NCBI RefSeq assembly: GCF_001956985.1
Contig: NZ_CP019082.1
Location: 3,410,001-3,474,000 of the forward strand
Length of the DNA stretch: 64,000 nt
Source of the DNA: Paludisphaera borealis
GTDB taxonomy: Bacteria; Planctomycetota; Planctomycetia; Isosphaerales; Isosphaeraceae
Reading direction: 5' to 3'
Position numbers and translations under genes: made by a program. The notes below the pieces were generated by a model. It worked only from the letters and a program-made list of their open reading frames with translations, had not been told where the DNA came from and made no database searches. This document shows positions 28,103-37,231 of this stretch, piece by piece; the stretch's first letter is position 1, and each line of letters starts with the position of its first letter.

Positions 28103-29635
28103 GTGCGACTGAGCGACCTGCTGACCTTGCCGTTCGCGTCGTTGCGCCGGCAGCCCCTGCGGACGGTGCTCACCACCTTGGGCGTGGTCTTCGGCGCGTT
28201 CGTCCTGGCCGCGAGCCTGTCGATCGGGCAGGGGGTTCAAGAGACGATCGACCGCGAAACCCGCCGTAACGGCGTCGCCCGCCGGGTCGACGTCTCCCCC
28301 GCATGGAAGCCCGCCGCTCCGAAGCCCGACGAGCCGGTCGCCGGTGCCATGACCGACGCCCGCCGCGATCGGCTCCGCAAGGCGATCGCCGATGCGACGC
28401 CGTGGTACAACCGGCAGGACGACCGAGTCAAGCTCACGCGCGAGCGATTGAACACGCTCGCCGCGATGCCCCACGTCGAAACGATGACGCCGATCCTCAA
28501 CCTCGGCGCGTTCGCCGTCCTCGGCGAGAAATCGCAATTTACGGGGCTGGCCTCGGCCCGGCCGACCGACGAGGCCCTCCGCCGCCGGATCATCGCCGGC
28601 CGCCTGTTCAACGCCCCGGACGAGCGCGGGCTGGTCGTCAGCGAACTACTCGCCTACCGCCTGGGATGCGTCGACGAGGCCGACGTCGCCCGCCTGATCG
28701 GCCAGACGCTCCGGCTGGAGTTCCGCCGCCAGGAGTTTGACGGCGGCATCCAGGTCTACCTGATGAAGCAGCAAGGAACCCCGACCCGCGACGAGGCCGA
28801 CGCCCTCCAGAAGATCAAGCAGCGGCTGCCGGACGCGCTCGACAAGCTCGGGCTGACGCCCAAGGAGGTCGAGGTCCTGCGGAGCGCCCTCGTCGTGAAG
28901 CCCGTCACGGCACCGGCCGTGCAGACCGAGGAATTCCCGGTCGTCGGCGTGATCCGCCAGTCGACGGAGGAAGAATTGAAGGGACCGTGGAACCCGTTAC
29001 GGGTCGATGCCGACGCGGTATTGCCCTTTCAGACGGCCGTCGACGTTCACTTTCGGGTGACCGAGCCCGACGAGCAAGGAGTGGACCGGGCGATCCTGAT
29101 CGTGGACGCCGAGGCGAACGTCAAGGACGTGGTTCAGAAGGTCCAGGAGACGGGACTCGACAGCCGGGCCGCCGTGGAATTCATCGACCGCGAGCGACTC
29201 ATTTATCTGTTGATCTTCGGCGGCATGACGTGCGTGGCGGCGGTGGCGCTCTTGGTCTCGGCGCTGGGGATCGCCAACACGATGCTGATGAGCGTCCTCG
29301 AACGGACGCGGGAGATCGGCGTCATGAAGGCCGTCGGCGCCGACAACCGCCATCTGCTTGTGATGTTCCTGATCGAGGGCGCCCTGATTGGCTTCTTCGG
29401 CGGCGTCTTCGGGCTGCTGCTCGCCTGGGCCGCGTCGTATCCGGGAGACGCCTGGATCAAGGAGATGGTGCTCCGGGATATGAAGATCGACCTGGCGCAC
29501 GGGATCTTCGTCTTCCCCCCCTGGCTGGTCGTCGCCGTCCTGACCCTGCCCGTCGTCGTCACCACCCTCGCCGCCGTCTACCCCGCCCGCCACGCCGCCC
29601 GGATCGACCCGGTGAAGGCCCTGCGACACGAGTAG
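28103..29635 (+). CDS. ABC transporter permease, MacB/FtsX family
   Basis: 510 residues, GTG start with GGGAGA upstream. Layout of MacB-type permeases: one N-terminal helix (about 18-40, [20 protein letters not shown]), a large periplasmic domain (about 45-360), and three C-terminal helices (about 370-500) with the conserved segment [20 protein letters not shown] and the closing [17 protein letters not shown]. It forms a homodimer with the preceding ATPase. No membrane-fusion protein gene is adjacent, so the exported substrate and partner are unknown. Confidence 0.92.
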   Translation: MRLSDLLTLPFASLRRQPLRTVLTTLGVVFGAFVLAASLSIGQGVQETIDRETRRNGVARRVDVSPAWKPAAPKPDEPVAGAMTDARRDRLRKAIADATPWYNRQDDRVKLTRERLNTLAAMPHVETMTPILNLGAFAVLGEKSQFTGLASARPTDEALRRRIIAGRLFNAPDERGLVVSELLAYRLGCVDEADVARLIGQTLRLEFRRQEFDGGIQVYLMKQQGTPTRDEADALQKIKQRLPDALDKLGLTPKEVEVLRSALVVKPVTAPAVQTEEFPVVGVIRQSTEEELKGPWNPLRVDADAVLPFQTAVDVHFRVTEPDEQGVDRAILIVDAEANVKDVVQKVQETGLDSRAAVEFIDRERLIYLLIFGGMTCVAAVALLVSALGIANTMLMSVLERTREIGVMKAVGADNRHLLVMFLIEGALIGFFGGVFGLLLAWAASYPGDAWIKEMVLRDMKIDLAHGIFVFPPWLVVAVLTLPVVVTTLAAVYPARHAARIDPVKALRHE

Positions 29636-29683
29636 GGCCGGAAGGGGCCGTCCACGAACAACGTCCAACTGTTTATTCCAGGG

Positions 29684-29716
29684 AATTCACCACGGAGGAC
29701 AGAAGGACACGGAGGG
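29684..29716. repeat. Short 'ACCACGGAGGACA' type repeat
   Basis: AATTCACCACGGAGGACAGA followed by AGGACACGGAGGGC, an imperfect iteration of GGACACGGAG. I recall this motif as a dispersed repeat in several bacterial phyla; only one copy was noticed here. Confidence 0.45.
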
Positions 29717-29823
29717 CAAACGATTCGATCGATCGCCCAACAACGTGAGTCAAGGCGGCCGATCTCGAATATCGATTCCGGACTCGGCGACAAGGCGACA
29801 AGGCGCAGTCCTAGATCTTGACC

Positions 29824-29852
29824 TTGCATCCTCCCCCGGTCTTTCCGACAAT
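29824..29852 (+). promoter_or_regulatory. Possible promoter of the SRP RNA
   Basis: TTGCAT (29824-29829), 17-base spacer, GACAAT (29847-29852). It matches the consensus only partly, but the spacing is right and the SRP RNA begins about 30 bases on. A TTGACC at 29818 is too far from the -10. Confidence 0.35.
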
Positions 29853-29884
29853 AGCTCTTTCGCCAGACGACCGCCTGAGGCGGG

Positions 29885-30005
29885 GGTCTCGGTGAGCCGG
29901 GGGGGACCCGGGCAATGGGGGTTTGTGAACCTGGTCAGGGCGGGAACGCAGCAGCCATAAGCATCACCCTCATGTGCGCGGGAGAACCTCCCCGGCTCTC
30001 CAAGG
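29885..30005 (+). ncRNA. ffs: Signal recognition particle RNA (small bacterial type)
   Basis: The conserved apical domain is unmistakable: GTGAACCTGGTCAGGGCGGG followed by AACGCAGCAGCCATAAGCATC, the Ffh-binding symmetric and asymmetric loops. The stem continues outward: ATGGGGGT pairs with ACCCTCAT, and GAGCCGGGG with CCCCGGCTC. Ends were set from the pairing and are approximate. It lies about 165 bases before dnaX, the classic ffs-dnaX arrangement. Confidence 0.93.
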
Positions 30006-30170
30006 CCCCTGCAAACGCGGGCGACCGGCCCGAGCGAGCGGGCTGAGGAAGCGAAGCGAAGCGAAAGCGGTAACGGACGGAGCCGAGGTCGACTCTCGCA
30101 GAGCAAGGACGCCGGACGGCCGGGCTCGGACCTCGACGACAGGGAAACCGGTCCGACGGAGCACCGTCTC

Positions 30171-32108
30171 GTGTCGCAAGGTCCCGCGCCGAAAAAGCAA
30201 GCCAGTTCCACCAACGACGACGCCGAGCCCTCGTCGGCGGCGCACGTCCCGGGCTCTCGCGACGCTTCGGCGGGCAATTACACGGTCGTCGCGCGTCGCT
30301 ATCGGCCGCAACGGTTCGAAGACGTCGTCGGTCAGGACCACGTCGTCCAGGCGCTTCGCAACGCGATCCGGCTCAACAGGTTGGCGCAGGCGTACCTGTT
30401 CTGCGGCACTCGGGGCGTCGGCAAGACGTCGATGGCCCGGATCTTCGCCAAGTGCCTGAACTGCGTGAACGGGCCGACCGAAGAGCCGTGCCAGGTCTGC
30501 GACATCTGCCAGGCGATCTCCGTCGGCCAGGACGTCGACGTGATCGAGATCGACGGCGCCAGCAACAACGGCGTCGAGCAGGTCCGCGAGCTGCGGCAGA
30601 ACGTCTCGCTCCGCCCCAGCCGGGCCAAGTACAAAATCTACTACATCGACGAAGTCCACATGCTCTCGACGGGGGCGTTCAACGCGCTCTTGAAGACGCT
30701 CGAAGAGCCACCGCCGCACGTGAAGTTCTTCTTCGCGACGACCGAAGCGAACAAGATCCCGATCACGGTCCTGTCGCGTTGCCAGCGGTACGACTTCGCC
30801 GGGATCACCCCCGAGGCGATCGTCGGCGCGCTCAAGGACATCTGTGACCGCGAGCAGGTCGACGCCGAGGTCGAGGCGCTCCAGGTCGTCGCCCGCCGCG
30901 CCGGGGGATCGATGCGCGACGCCCAGTCGCTGCTCGAACAGCTCCTGTCGTCGGGAAGCCCGAAACTGACTGTCGAGGTCGTCCACGGCCTGCTCGGAAC
31001 CGCCAGCGACGAACGGTTGCTGGGGATGCTCGAAGCGCTGTCGAGCCGCGACCCGGCCGCGGCCCTCACGCTGCTCGACCAGGCCGCGAGCCAGGGAGTC
31101 CAGGCGTCGGAGCTGCTGGCCGGCACGCTCGACTTCCTCCGCGACGCGATGGTTCTCTCGATCGGCGCCGGCTCGATCCTGCTCACCGTCTCGCCCCGCC
31201 AGCGCCCCCGTCTCCAGGCCGTCGTCGACGCCTGGTCGACCGATTCGATCGTCACGGCCCTTCAGATCCTCGCCGAAGCCCGTGCGCGAATGCGCGGCGT
31301 CGCCCACGGCAGATTGCTCGCTGAACTGGCTCTCGTGCGAGTCGCTCGACTCGAAGATCTCGAAGACTTGACCGAAATGGTCCAGCGGCTCAAGGCGCTC
31401 GAATCCGGATCGCCCCTACCGCCCAGGTCTTCGGCGCCCAGCTTAAAAAAAAAGCTAACGCCGACTGACGACGCCCCCAACCGCGCCCCGGAAGCCGAAA
31501 AAACCGCCGTGGTCGGTGCCGCCGTCGCCCCGGCTCCTCGATCCGAACCCGAGCGCGCGGCCGAAAGGCCCCGAGCGGGCAGCGGAACGGCGACGAAAGC
31601 CCAGGGTGTGAAAGAGGTTGCGACGGTCGCCCGGAAACCGGCGAAGGTCGCCGAGGCCGAGGACGAAGCCGGCGGGGCGCCGCTCGAATTGCACGTCGTC
31701 AGCGGCATCTGGCCCGACCTGATCAAGAAGGTGGGCGCGAATCTGGGATGGAAGTTGAGCCAGGCGATGCCGATCGGTCTGGACGGGCCGGACGTCCTGG
31801 TCATCGGGGCCAAGCCGGGATACAATTCGGTGGCCGACCTGTGCGGGACCGACGAGGCGCGAAGGCTGATCGCCGATTCCCTTCGAGGGTTGCTGCGACG
31901 CCCCTTGACCGTTCGCTACCAGCAATCAAACGCCGACGCCGACAGCGGCTCCGGCGCTCCCGCCGCCGAGTCGCGACGGGCCGACCAGCTCCAGAGCGAC
32001 CCGATGGTTCAGAAGGTCATCGAGCTGTTCGAGGCGCGGGTGTTGCATCTCGAATACGAAGGCGAGCAAGACAACGACGGCCCTTCGGCCGCGCAGGGTG
32101 CGGGCTGA
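30171..32108 (+). CDS. dnaX: DNA polymerase III subunit gamma/tau
   Basis: 645 residues, GTG start with GGAG nine bases upstream. Clamp-loader ATPase: Walker A GTRGVGKT (79-86), zinc cysteines C98/C107/C110/C113, Walker B/DEAD-type IDEVHML (159-165), SRC motif LSRCQRYDF. Domain III ends near residue 380. The tau-specific part (from about 430) is a Pro/Ala-rich linker and a C-terminal domain (GAPLELHVVSGIWPDLIKKV) that should bind DnaB/Pol III alpha. At codons 425-428 the gene has TTA AAA AAA AAG, a run of nine A, with stops at once in both other frames, so a shorter gamma of about 428-432 residues is probably also made. First gene of dnaX-ybaB-recR. Confidence 0.96.
   Translation: MSQGPAPKKQASSTNDDAEPSSAAHVPGSRDASAGNYTVVARRYRPQRFEDVVGQDHVVQALRNAIRLNRLAQAYLFCGTRGVGKTSMARIFAKCLNCVNGPTEEPCQVCDICQAISVGQDVDVIEIDGASNNGVEQVRELRQNVSLRPSRAKYKIYYIDEVHMLSTGAFNALLKTLEEPPPHVKFFFATTEANKIPITVLSRCQRYDFAGITPEAIVGALKDICDREQVDAEVEALQVVARRAGGSMRDAQSLLEQLLSSGSPKLTVEVVHGLLGTASDERLLGMLEALSSRDPAAALTLLDQAASQGVQASELLAGTLDFLRDAMVLSIGAGSILLTVSPRQRPRLQAVVDAWSTDSIVTALQILAEARARMRGVAHGRLLAELALVRVARLEDLEDLTEMVQRLKALESGSPLPPRSSAPSLKKKLTPTDDAPNRAPEAEKTAVVGAAVAPAPRSEPERAAERPRAGSGTATKAQGVKEVATVARKPAKVAEAEDEAGGAPLELHVVSGIWPDLIKKVGANLGWKLSQAMPIGLDGPDVLVIGAKPGYNSVADLCGTDEARRLIADSLRGLLRRPLTVRYQQSNADADSGSGAPAAESRRADQLQSDPMVQKVIELFEARVLHLEYEGEQDNDGPSAAQGAG
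31443..31468 (+). promoter_or_regulatory. Programmed slippage site in dnaX (A9 run with stops in both alternative frames)
   Basis: Nine A at 31445-31453 in a GC-rich gene. Zero frame reads on. The -1 frame reads GCT AAC GCC GAC and then TGA at 31466-31468; the +1 frame meets TAA at 31456-31458. This is the pattern of the Thermus dnaX transcriptional-slippage site, and it sits at the expected border between the ATPase/collar domains and the tau tail. Confidence 0.75.
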
Positions 32109-32154
32109 AGAATCACCGCGATCGCCACAAGGATACGTCAGAAAAGAGGCTCCC

Positions 32155-32517
32155 GTGTTCGGACAACTGGGAAACATCGCAGAACTGATGCGCAACGCGG
32201 GCAAGTTGCGGGATTCGGTCGCCAAGGCGACGGAAGCGCTTGGCCAGCTTCAGGTTGAAGGCAGCTCGGGCGGCGGCGCGGTGACGGCGAAGATCAACGG
32301 CCGGATGGAGATGATCGCGCTGCGGATTGATCCCAAGCTGCTGGCCGACGGCGATGCCGAGCTGCTCGAAGACCTGGTCGTCTCGGCGGTGAACGCCGCG
32401 ATGGTCAAGGCGCGCGATTCGGCGGCTCAGTCGCTGGCGTCGGTGGCCGGCGGCCTGCCGATGGGGCTGTTCCCCGGCGGGGACGCACCGATCGGCCCCG
32501 GGCCCGGAGGCTCCTGA
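32155..32517 (+). CDS. YbaB/EbfC-family nucleoid-associated protein
   Basis: 120 residues, GTG start preceded by GAGG. Small DNA-binding protein, dimeric in the family, encoded almost always between dnaX and recR. VFGQLGNIAELMRNAGKLRD, EGSSGGGAVTAKINGRMEM and DAELLEDLVVSAVNAAMVKA follow the family pattern; the Gly/Pro-rich C-terminal tail (PMGLFPGGDAPIGPGPGGS) is usual. Its stop is two bases before recR. Confidence 0.92.
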   Translation: MFGQLGNIAELMRNAGKLRDSVAKATEALGQLQVEGSSGGGAVTAKINGRMEMIALRIDPKLLADGDAELLEDLVVSAVNAAMVKARDSAAQSLASVAGGLPMGLFPGGDAPIGPGPGGS

Positions 32518-32519
32518 CG

Positions 32520-33131
32520 ATGGCCGGCTCCGGCTACGCGGCGGCGCTCGACCGCCTGACCACGACCCTGGGGCGGCTCCCCGGCATCGGCGCGAAATCG
32601 GCCGAGCGGCTCGCCCATCACCTGCTCAAGTGTCCCGTCGACGAGGCCCTCGAACTCGCCGAGGCCATCCGAACGGCCAAGGAGCAGGTACGCCATTGTC
32701 AAATTTGCTACCACCTCACCGAGGTGGATGCACCCATCTGCGGCATTTGCCGCGACGAGCGCCGCGATCCGAGCTTGGTCTGCGTCGTCGAGCAGTCGCG
32801 CGACCTGCTGGCGATCGAGAAAGCCGGCTCGTTTCCCGGCGTCTATCACGTCCTGCTCGGCCGCCTGGCCCCGTTGCAGGGGATGGGGCCGGACCAGTTG
32901 ACCGTCGACGCGCTGGAAGCCCGGGTCCGCGCCGGGTCGGTCCGCGAGCTGATCATGGCCACCAATCCCAACCTCGAAGGGGACGGCACCGCCCTGTTCA
33001 TCGCCAAGCGGCTGGCCGACACGTCCGTCCAGATCACCCGCCTGGCGCGCGGACTGGCCTCGGGCAGCACGCTCGAATTCGCCAGCCGCGACATGCTCGC
33101 CGACGCCCTCGCCGGCCGCCAGCCGTTCTGA
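32520..33131 (+). CDS. recR: Recombination protein RecR
   Basis: 203 residues, full length. Works with RecO (and RecF) to load RecA at gaps. HhH motif LPGIGAKSAERLAHHLL, C4 zinc finger C60/C63/C74/C77 (CQICYHLTEVDAPICGIC), Toprim domain from VCVVEQSRDLLAIEKAG through NPNLEGDGTALFIAKRL, and C-terminal Walker-B-like ITRLARGLASGSTLEFA. Start ATG 32520 follows the ybaB stop with two bases between, so translation is coupled. Confidence 0.97.
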   Translation: MAGSGYAAALDRLTTTLGRLPGIGAKSAERLAHHLLKCPVDEALELAEAIRTAKEQVRHCQICYHLTEVDAPICGICRDERRDPSLVCVVEQSRDLLAIEKAGSFPGVYHVLLGRLAPLQGMGPDQLTVDALEARVRAGSVRELIMATNPNLEGDGTALFIAKRLADTSVQITRLARGLASGSTLEFASRDMLADALAGRQPF

Positions 33132-33221
33132 GCGCCGCAACAACCGGCCGGGCGATGTGGCGTCCGTGAATCGCTCCGCGCGCCGGCCTGTCGGTTTCCC
33201 GGGCCTTCGACGAGATTGCGC

Positions 33222-33250
33222 TTGAAGTCCGCCGGAAGGTGGCATAATAC
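33222..33250 (+). promoter_or_regulatory. Possible sigma-70-type promoter of rpoN
   Basis: TTGAAG (33222-33227), 17-base spacer, TAATAC (33245-33250), about 95 bases before the rpoN start. CATAAT at 33243-33248 overlaps the same box. Confidence 0.4.
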
Positions 33251-33342
33251 TTGCTAGAGAACATGGCGTGCCGTGGCGAGAATCGTTCTGGTTTTTGTCG
33301 CGACGGTTCGACTGATTCGCGGAACTGAGGGATTGGTGGATC

Positions 33343-34800
33343 ATGCGGCTTGACACGTCCCAGCAGATGCGAACCGAGATGCGGCTGCGCATGGCGCCGC
33401 GCATGATCCAGTCGATGGAAATCCTTCAGTTGCCGATCATGGCCTTGCAGGAGCGGATCGAGCAGGAGCTGAGCGAAAACCCGGTGCTGGTCGACCTCCG
33501 CGAATCGACGCCGACGACCACCGAGGACTCCGACGACACGTCCACCCCCGCACCGGCCGAGGCCGAGACGGCCGAATCCAACGAGTTCGACAGCCTCGGC
33601 GGCCTCGACGAGAACTGGAGCGAGCTGTACGACGAAGGCCCGCGCCGCAGCCGCGCCTCGCTTAGCGAAGAGGGGGACCGCAAGCAAGACGCCATGCAAA
33701 ACATGGCGTCGCGCCCGCGTTCGTTCCATGACGGCCTGGCGGAACAGCTCGGGTTCTTCGACTGCGACCCGATCCTCCGCGACCTGGCCGAGTACATCAT
33801 CCACAGTCTCGACGACAACGGCTACCTGCCCAAGAACGTCACCCTCCACGACATCGCCCGCGACTTCGGCCACGACGTGACGATCGAACAGGCCGAGGAC
33901 GCGCTGCGGATGGTCCAGCGGCTCGACCCGCCGGGGGTCGGCGCCCGCGACCTCCGCGAGTGCCTGCTCTTGCAGTTAACGCCCGAGACGCCCTGCCTCG
34001 ACATCCTCCGCACCCTGATCACCCACCATCTCGACGACCTTCAGCACAACCGGCTGCCAACCATCGAGAAGAAGACCGGGCTGTCGATTGAGGGGATCAA
34101 GGCGGCCATCGAGCACCTGCGGCGGCTGAACCCCCGCCCGGGCTCGTCGTACAACCTCCAGGAAAACACCCACTACGTCGTGCCCGACCTGGTCGTCGAG
34201 CCCAACGAACTCGGCACGTACGACGTCCGGCTCGTCGACGAGCACACGCCGAACCTGTCGATCTCGCGGTACTACCAGAAGCAGCTCCGCAACAAGGCCA
34301 CCGACCCCGCGGCCCGCGAGTTCATCCAGAAGCGGATCCAGTCGGCCCGCTGGCTGATCGAGTCGATCGAGCAGCGCCGCAACACGCTGCTGAAGGTCGC
34401 CCGCGCGATCATCGAGCATCAGCGGCCGTTCCTGGACAAGGGCCCCGAGTTCATCGAGCCGCTCAAGATGCAGCAGATCGCCGACCGCGTCGGCGTCCAC
34501 GTCACGACCGTGAGCCGCGCCGTCGACGACAAGTGGGTTCAGAGCCCGCGCGGGATCTTCCCGCTCAAGCGGTTCTTCGGCGGCGGCACGACCACGGCCG
34601 ACGGCGACGAGATCGCCTGGGACACCATCAAGCAGAAGCTCCTCGAAGTCGTCGCCAAGGAAGACAAGCAGAACCCCATGTCCGACGAGGAGATCGTCGA
34701 CGAGATGGGCCGCCACGGCCTCAAGGTCGCCCGCCGCACCGTCACCAAGTACCGCCAGGCCCTTTCGATCCCGTCGAGCCGGCAGCGGAAGCAGTTTTAG
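33343..34800 (+). CDS. rpoN: RNA polymerase sigma-54 factor
   Basis: 485 residues. Region I starts in the family manner with a Gln/Leu-rich activator-interaction segment (MAPRMIQSMEILQLPIMALQ, then ERIEQELSENPVL). Region II is acidic. The core-binding region (about 130-330) includes YLPKNVTLHDIARDF and RLDPPGVGARDLRECLL. The C-terminal HTH region (VTTVSRAVDDKWVQSPRGIF) and the RpoN box (ARRTVTKYRQAL) for the -24 element are intact. It needs AAA+ activators, none of which are in this window. Separated from recR by 210 bases with its own likely promoter. Confidence 0.97.
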   Translation: MRLDTSQQMRTEMRLRMAPRMIQSMEILQLPIMALQERIEQELSENPVLVDLRESTPTTTEDSDDTSTPAPAEAETAESNEFDSLGGLDENWSELYDEGPRRSRASLSEEGDRKQDAMQNMASRPRSFHDGLAEQLGFFDCDPILRDLAEYIIHSLDDNGYLPKNVTLHDIARDFGHDVTIEQAEDALRMVQRLDPPGVGARDLRECLLLQLTPETPCLDILRTLITHHLDDLQHNRLPTIEKKTGLSIEGIKAAIEHLRRLNPRPGSSYNLQENTHYVVPDLVVEPNELGTYDVRLVDEHTPNLSISRYYQKQLRNKATDPAAREFIQKRIQSARWLIESIEQRRNTLLKVARAIIEHQRPFLDKGPEFIEPLKMQQIADRVGVHVTTVSRAVDDKWVQSPRGIFPLKRFFGGGTTTADGDEIAWDTIKQKLLEVVAKEDKQNPMSDEEIVDEMGRHGLKVARRTVTKYRQALSIPSSRQRKQF

Positions 34801-34814
34801 TAGCAGGTTCCGGA

Positions 34815-34855
34815 CGAATCGTCATGCCCCAGTTTGGGGTGCCCGACCTCATGAA
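34815..34855. repeat. Dispersed direct repeat D, copy 1
   Basis: A 41-base stretch starting CGAATCGTCATGCCCCAGTT and ending CCCGACCTCATGAA recurs at 51467-51507 with 37 of 41 bases the same. Both copies stand just before an inverted-repeat element. Confidence 0.8.
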
Positions 34856-34882
34856 AATGGGGATCGCGGTCGACTCGGTCCA

Positions 34883-34963
34883 AATACAAGCCCGAAGCGC
34901 CAGCGAGTGAATTTCCGGTCGGCCATTCGAATCGATTCACTCGCTGGCGCTTCGGGCTCGTAA
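34883..34963. repeat. REP-like inverted repeat, family A, copy 3
   Basis: Arms 34889-34912 and 34935-34958 are perfectly complementary (core AGCCCGAAGCGCCAGCGAGT), with a 22-base loop. It follows the end of rpoN and could form a strong hairpin in that transcript. Confidence 0.9.
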
Positions 34964-35015
34964 TGGGGCGTGCCCTATCGTCTCGCTGATCTACCTTCAT
35001 CGAGATCAGCTTCGG

Positions 35016-35231
35016 TTGAGCCGGTACAAGGGTGCCTGGCCGCTTTCGAAGCAAAGGGCGCACTGGCTCTACGACGAGGTCGACGTCGATTCCGAGTCGC
35101 AGGGAGCGTTGCTGCACCGCGTTCTCTTCAGTGACGGGATCATCCTGGAAATCCCGTTCAAGTCCGTCTGGATTCACACGGTGCCGATGCGGGCGTCAGA
35201 CGACGCGGTCTGGTCGAAACAGATCGCCTGA
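35016..35231 (+). CDS. Small hypothetical protein
   Basis: 71 codons from TTG 35016, open further upstream in the same frame. The translation has a protein-like amphipathic pattern (LLHRVLFSDGIILEIPFKSV followed by WIHTVPMR) rather than repeat-like composition. No family recognised; no clear ribosome site. It may be a remnant or a genuine short gene between rpoN and the convergent cytochrome gene. Confidence 0.35.
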   Translation: MSRYKGAWPLSKQRAHWLYDEVDVDSESQGALLHRVLFSDGIILEIPFKSVWIHTVPMRASDDAVWSKQIA

Positions 35232-35246
35232 CGCCGGCCGATCGGC

Positions 35247-37184
35247 TCACCGTCCCGCGATGGGCGGCTTGCTCTCGGTCAGCTCCGGGTGGACGCGGAT
35301 GTGGTGGTCGGTGAATTGCGAGTGCGGGATCGGGGTTTGATCCTTGGGCATGTGGCAGGCGATGCAGCCTGACTTCGGTTGCACGGGGCAGGGGGGGGCG
35401 GCTGTGAACGCGGTCTGCCGGGGGCGAAGGAGCGAGCGCGGCTCTTTCGGGGGCGACGGAGTTCCGGAGTGGCATTCGAGGCATTTCGCTTCGTAATGCG
35501 CGGGGGAGGTCTCGGCGTCGCGGTGCGGGCTGTGGCAGGTGACGCAGTCGAGCGCTTTCTGCGACTCGGTGTAACAACGGCTCCAGGAGAGCGTGGTCGA
35601 CTGGAACCGGCTGGCCGTTTCGAGCGAGGGAGTGACCTCGAAACCGACCTTCCGCGGGTCGTGACACTGTCCGCAGAGCTTCACGATCGGCTCGCCGTAC
35701 GTCATCGAAGGGCGGGCGATCGCCATGTCGCGCAAGAAGAGGGATGGGTCTTTCTTTGCGTCGGGAGCGTTGACGGCCAGCAGATGGTTGCCGCCGGGGC
35801 CGTGGCATTTCTCGCATCCGATCGCGCGATCGGCGGCCTCGGGGCCGGAGTTGCTCAGGACCGCCATGGCATTTGTCTGATGGCAGATGATGCACCGCCG
35901 GACGACGTCGAGCGTCAAAATCGATCCCTGGTACAACGCCGAGTGCTGGGGAATTCGGCTCTGGCCCGACGTGACGTCCCATTTCCCGTCGTTCCCGTAA
36001 TACGAAAGACGGCTCTCGAAGTAGTGGTTCTTGTCGTTGCGCCCGACGAGAGTCAACCCGCGATCGCCCGTGCCGAAGGCGTAGTCGATGATCGAGCGGA
36101 CGACCCGATCGTCGATCTTGGTCTCGACTTCAACGTGATCTTCGACCTTTTGAAACGAGTGAACGACCTTGGGGTCGCCGGGGTCGGGCACGGGCTGTTT
36201 CGGGAGCGGTAGCGCGGCGATCTCCGACTCGCGGAAGAAGGTCCGCCCGTGCCGGCTGGGTTGCTGCATATCGGAAATCACACGATGACAACTGACGCAG
36301 CCCGCCGCGCCCACGTAAGACGCCGGCTCGGCTTCGAGTGGATGTTCGTCGCGATATGTGCGAGCCTGATCGAGAACGGTCGGGGAGATGGGTTTACTCT
36401 CCTGGAGATCGCAACGGCTCAGCAGCCAGGAGACTTCGAGATCGGGCGAGGAGGTCGCGCCGGCGGGTTGCATCGGCTCGAGGACTTCGCGCGCCCGGGC
36501 GGGCTTGCCCGTCTGCAGGAAGCTCCGGGCCAGCAGCTTGCGATACCGTTCCCGATCCTTGGGATCGATCGACTCCCCCGGCTCGTTCAACCCCCGCTCG
36601 AGCGCGGTGATCACTTGCTCCGGGGCGTTCATCATCACGTACATTTCACCGAGCAGCAGATTGGCGCGGGCCTTCCAGCCGGGTTGGGTCAGCAATTGCT
36701 GGATCGTGACCACGGCGGGGATGTATTGATCCATCTCGGAGAGCGATTTCGCCGTCGCCGCCAGCGTCTCGGGGTGGTTCGGATTCCTGGTCAAGGCGAG
36801 CTTCCACGCCTGGTGGGCCAGATCGACGTTCCCCTTGCGGCTCTGTTCCATGCCCAGAAGGTAGAAGTCGTCGGACTCCATCGCGTCTTCGCCGAGCCCG
36901 CCGTAGATCGCCAGGGCCGACGACTCCTTCCCCTGACGGAGCGAGGCGCGGGCGAGAAGGCGAAGGGCGTCGAGGTCGCCGTTGGCGGTCTTGAGCCGGG
37001 CGCGAGCCGCCCGAGCGGCGGCGTCCCAATCCTGCCGGTCGTAGGCGGTCCGGGCCTCCTTGAGAGGGTCGACCGGGAGGAAGGATCGCCAGAAGTAAGC
37101 AACGGCCGCGCAGGACGTCGCGAAGACCGCCGTCGCCGTCAGCGCGATGAGGATTCGACGCGCCCGCCTCCCGTCATCCCACAT
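35247..37184 (-). CDS. TPR / seven-haem c-type cytochrome
   Basis: 645 residues. An N-terminal signal anchor (12-35) is followed by TPR-like helices (about 40-235), then a multihaem domain with seven CxxCH sites at residues 296, 431, 457, 504, 547, 568 and 607 (CVSCH, CIICH, CEKCH, CGQCH, CVTCH, CLECH, CIACH). Spacing and the CHGPGGNH segment fit the cytochrome c-554/NrfB-like multihaem group found in planctomycetes. Likely an exported electron-transfer protein anchored in the cytoplasmic membrane; redox partner and pathway are unknown. No cytochrome-maturation or other redox gene lies beside it. Confidence 0.9.
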   Translation of the reverse strand: MWDDGRRARRILIALTATAVFATSCAAVAYFWRSFLPVDPLKEARTAYDRQDWDAAARAARARLKTANGDLDALRLLARASLRQGKESSALAIYGGLGEDAMESDDFYLLGMEQSRKGNVDLAHQAWKLALTRNPNHPETLAATAKSLSEMDQYIPAVVTIQQLLTQPGWKARANLLLGEMYVMMNAPEQVITALERGLNEPGESIDPKDRERYRKLLARSFLQTGKPARAREVLEPMQPAGATSSPDLEVSWLLSRCDLQESKPISPTVLDQARTYRDEHPLEAEPASYVGAAGCVSCHRVISDMQQPSRHGRTFFRESEIAALPLPKQPVPDPGDPKVVHSFQKVEDHVEVETKIDDRVVRSIIDYAFGTGDRGLTLVGRNDKNHYFESRLSYYGNDGKWDVTSGQSRIPQHSALYQGSILTLDVVRRCIICHQTNAMAVLSNSGPEAADRAIGCEKCHGPGGNHLLAVNAPDAKKDPSLFLRDMAIARPSMTYGEPIVKLCGQCHDPRKVGFEVTPSLETASRFQSTTLSWSRCYTESQKALDCVTCHSPHRDAETSPAHYEAKCLECHSGTPSPPKEPRSLLRPRQTAFTAAPPCPVQPKSGCIACHMPKDQTPIPHSQFTDHHIRVHPELTESKPPIAGR

Positions 37185-37231
37185 GCAACACCATCCTGAG
37201 ATTCCCGCCGCAACGAAGCCCCTGATCCTTA

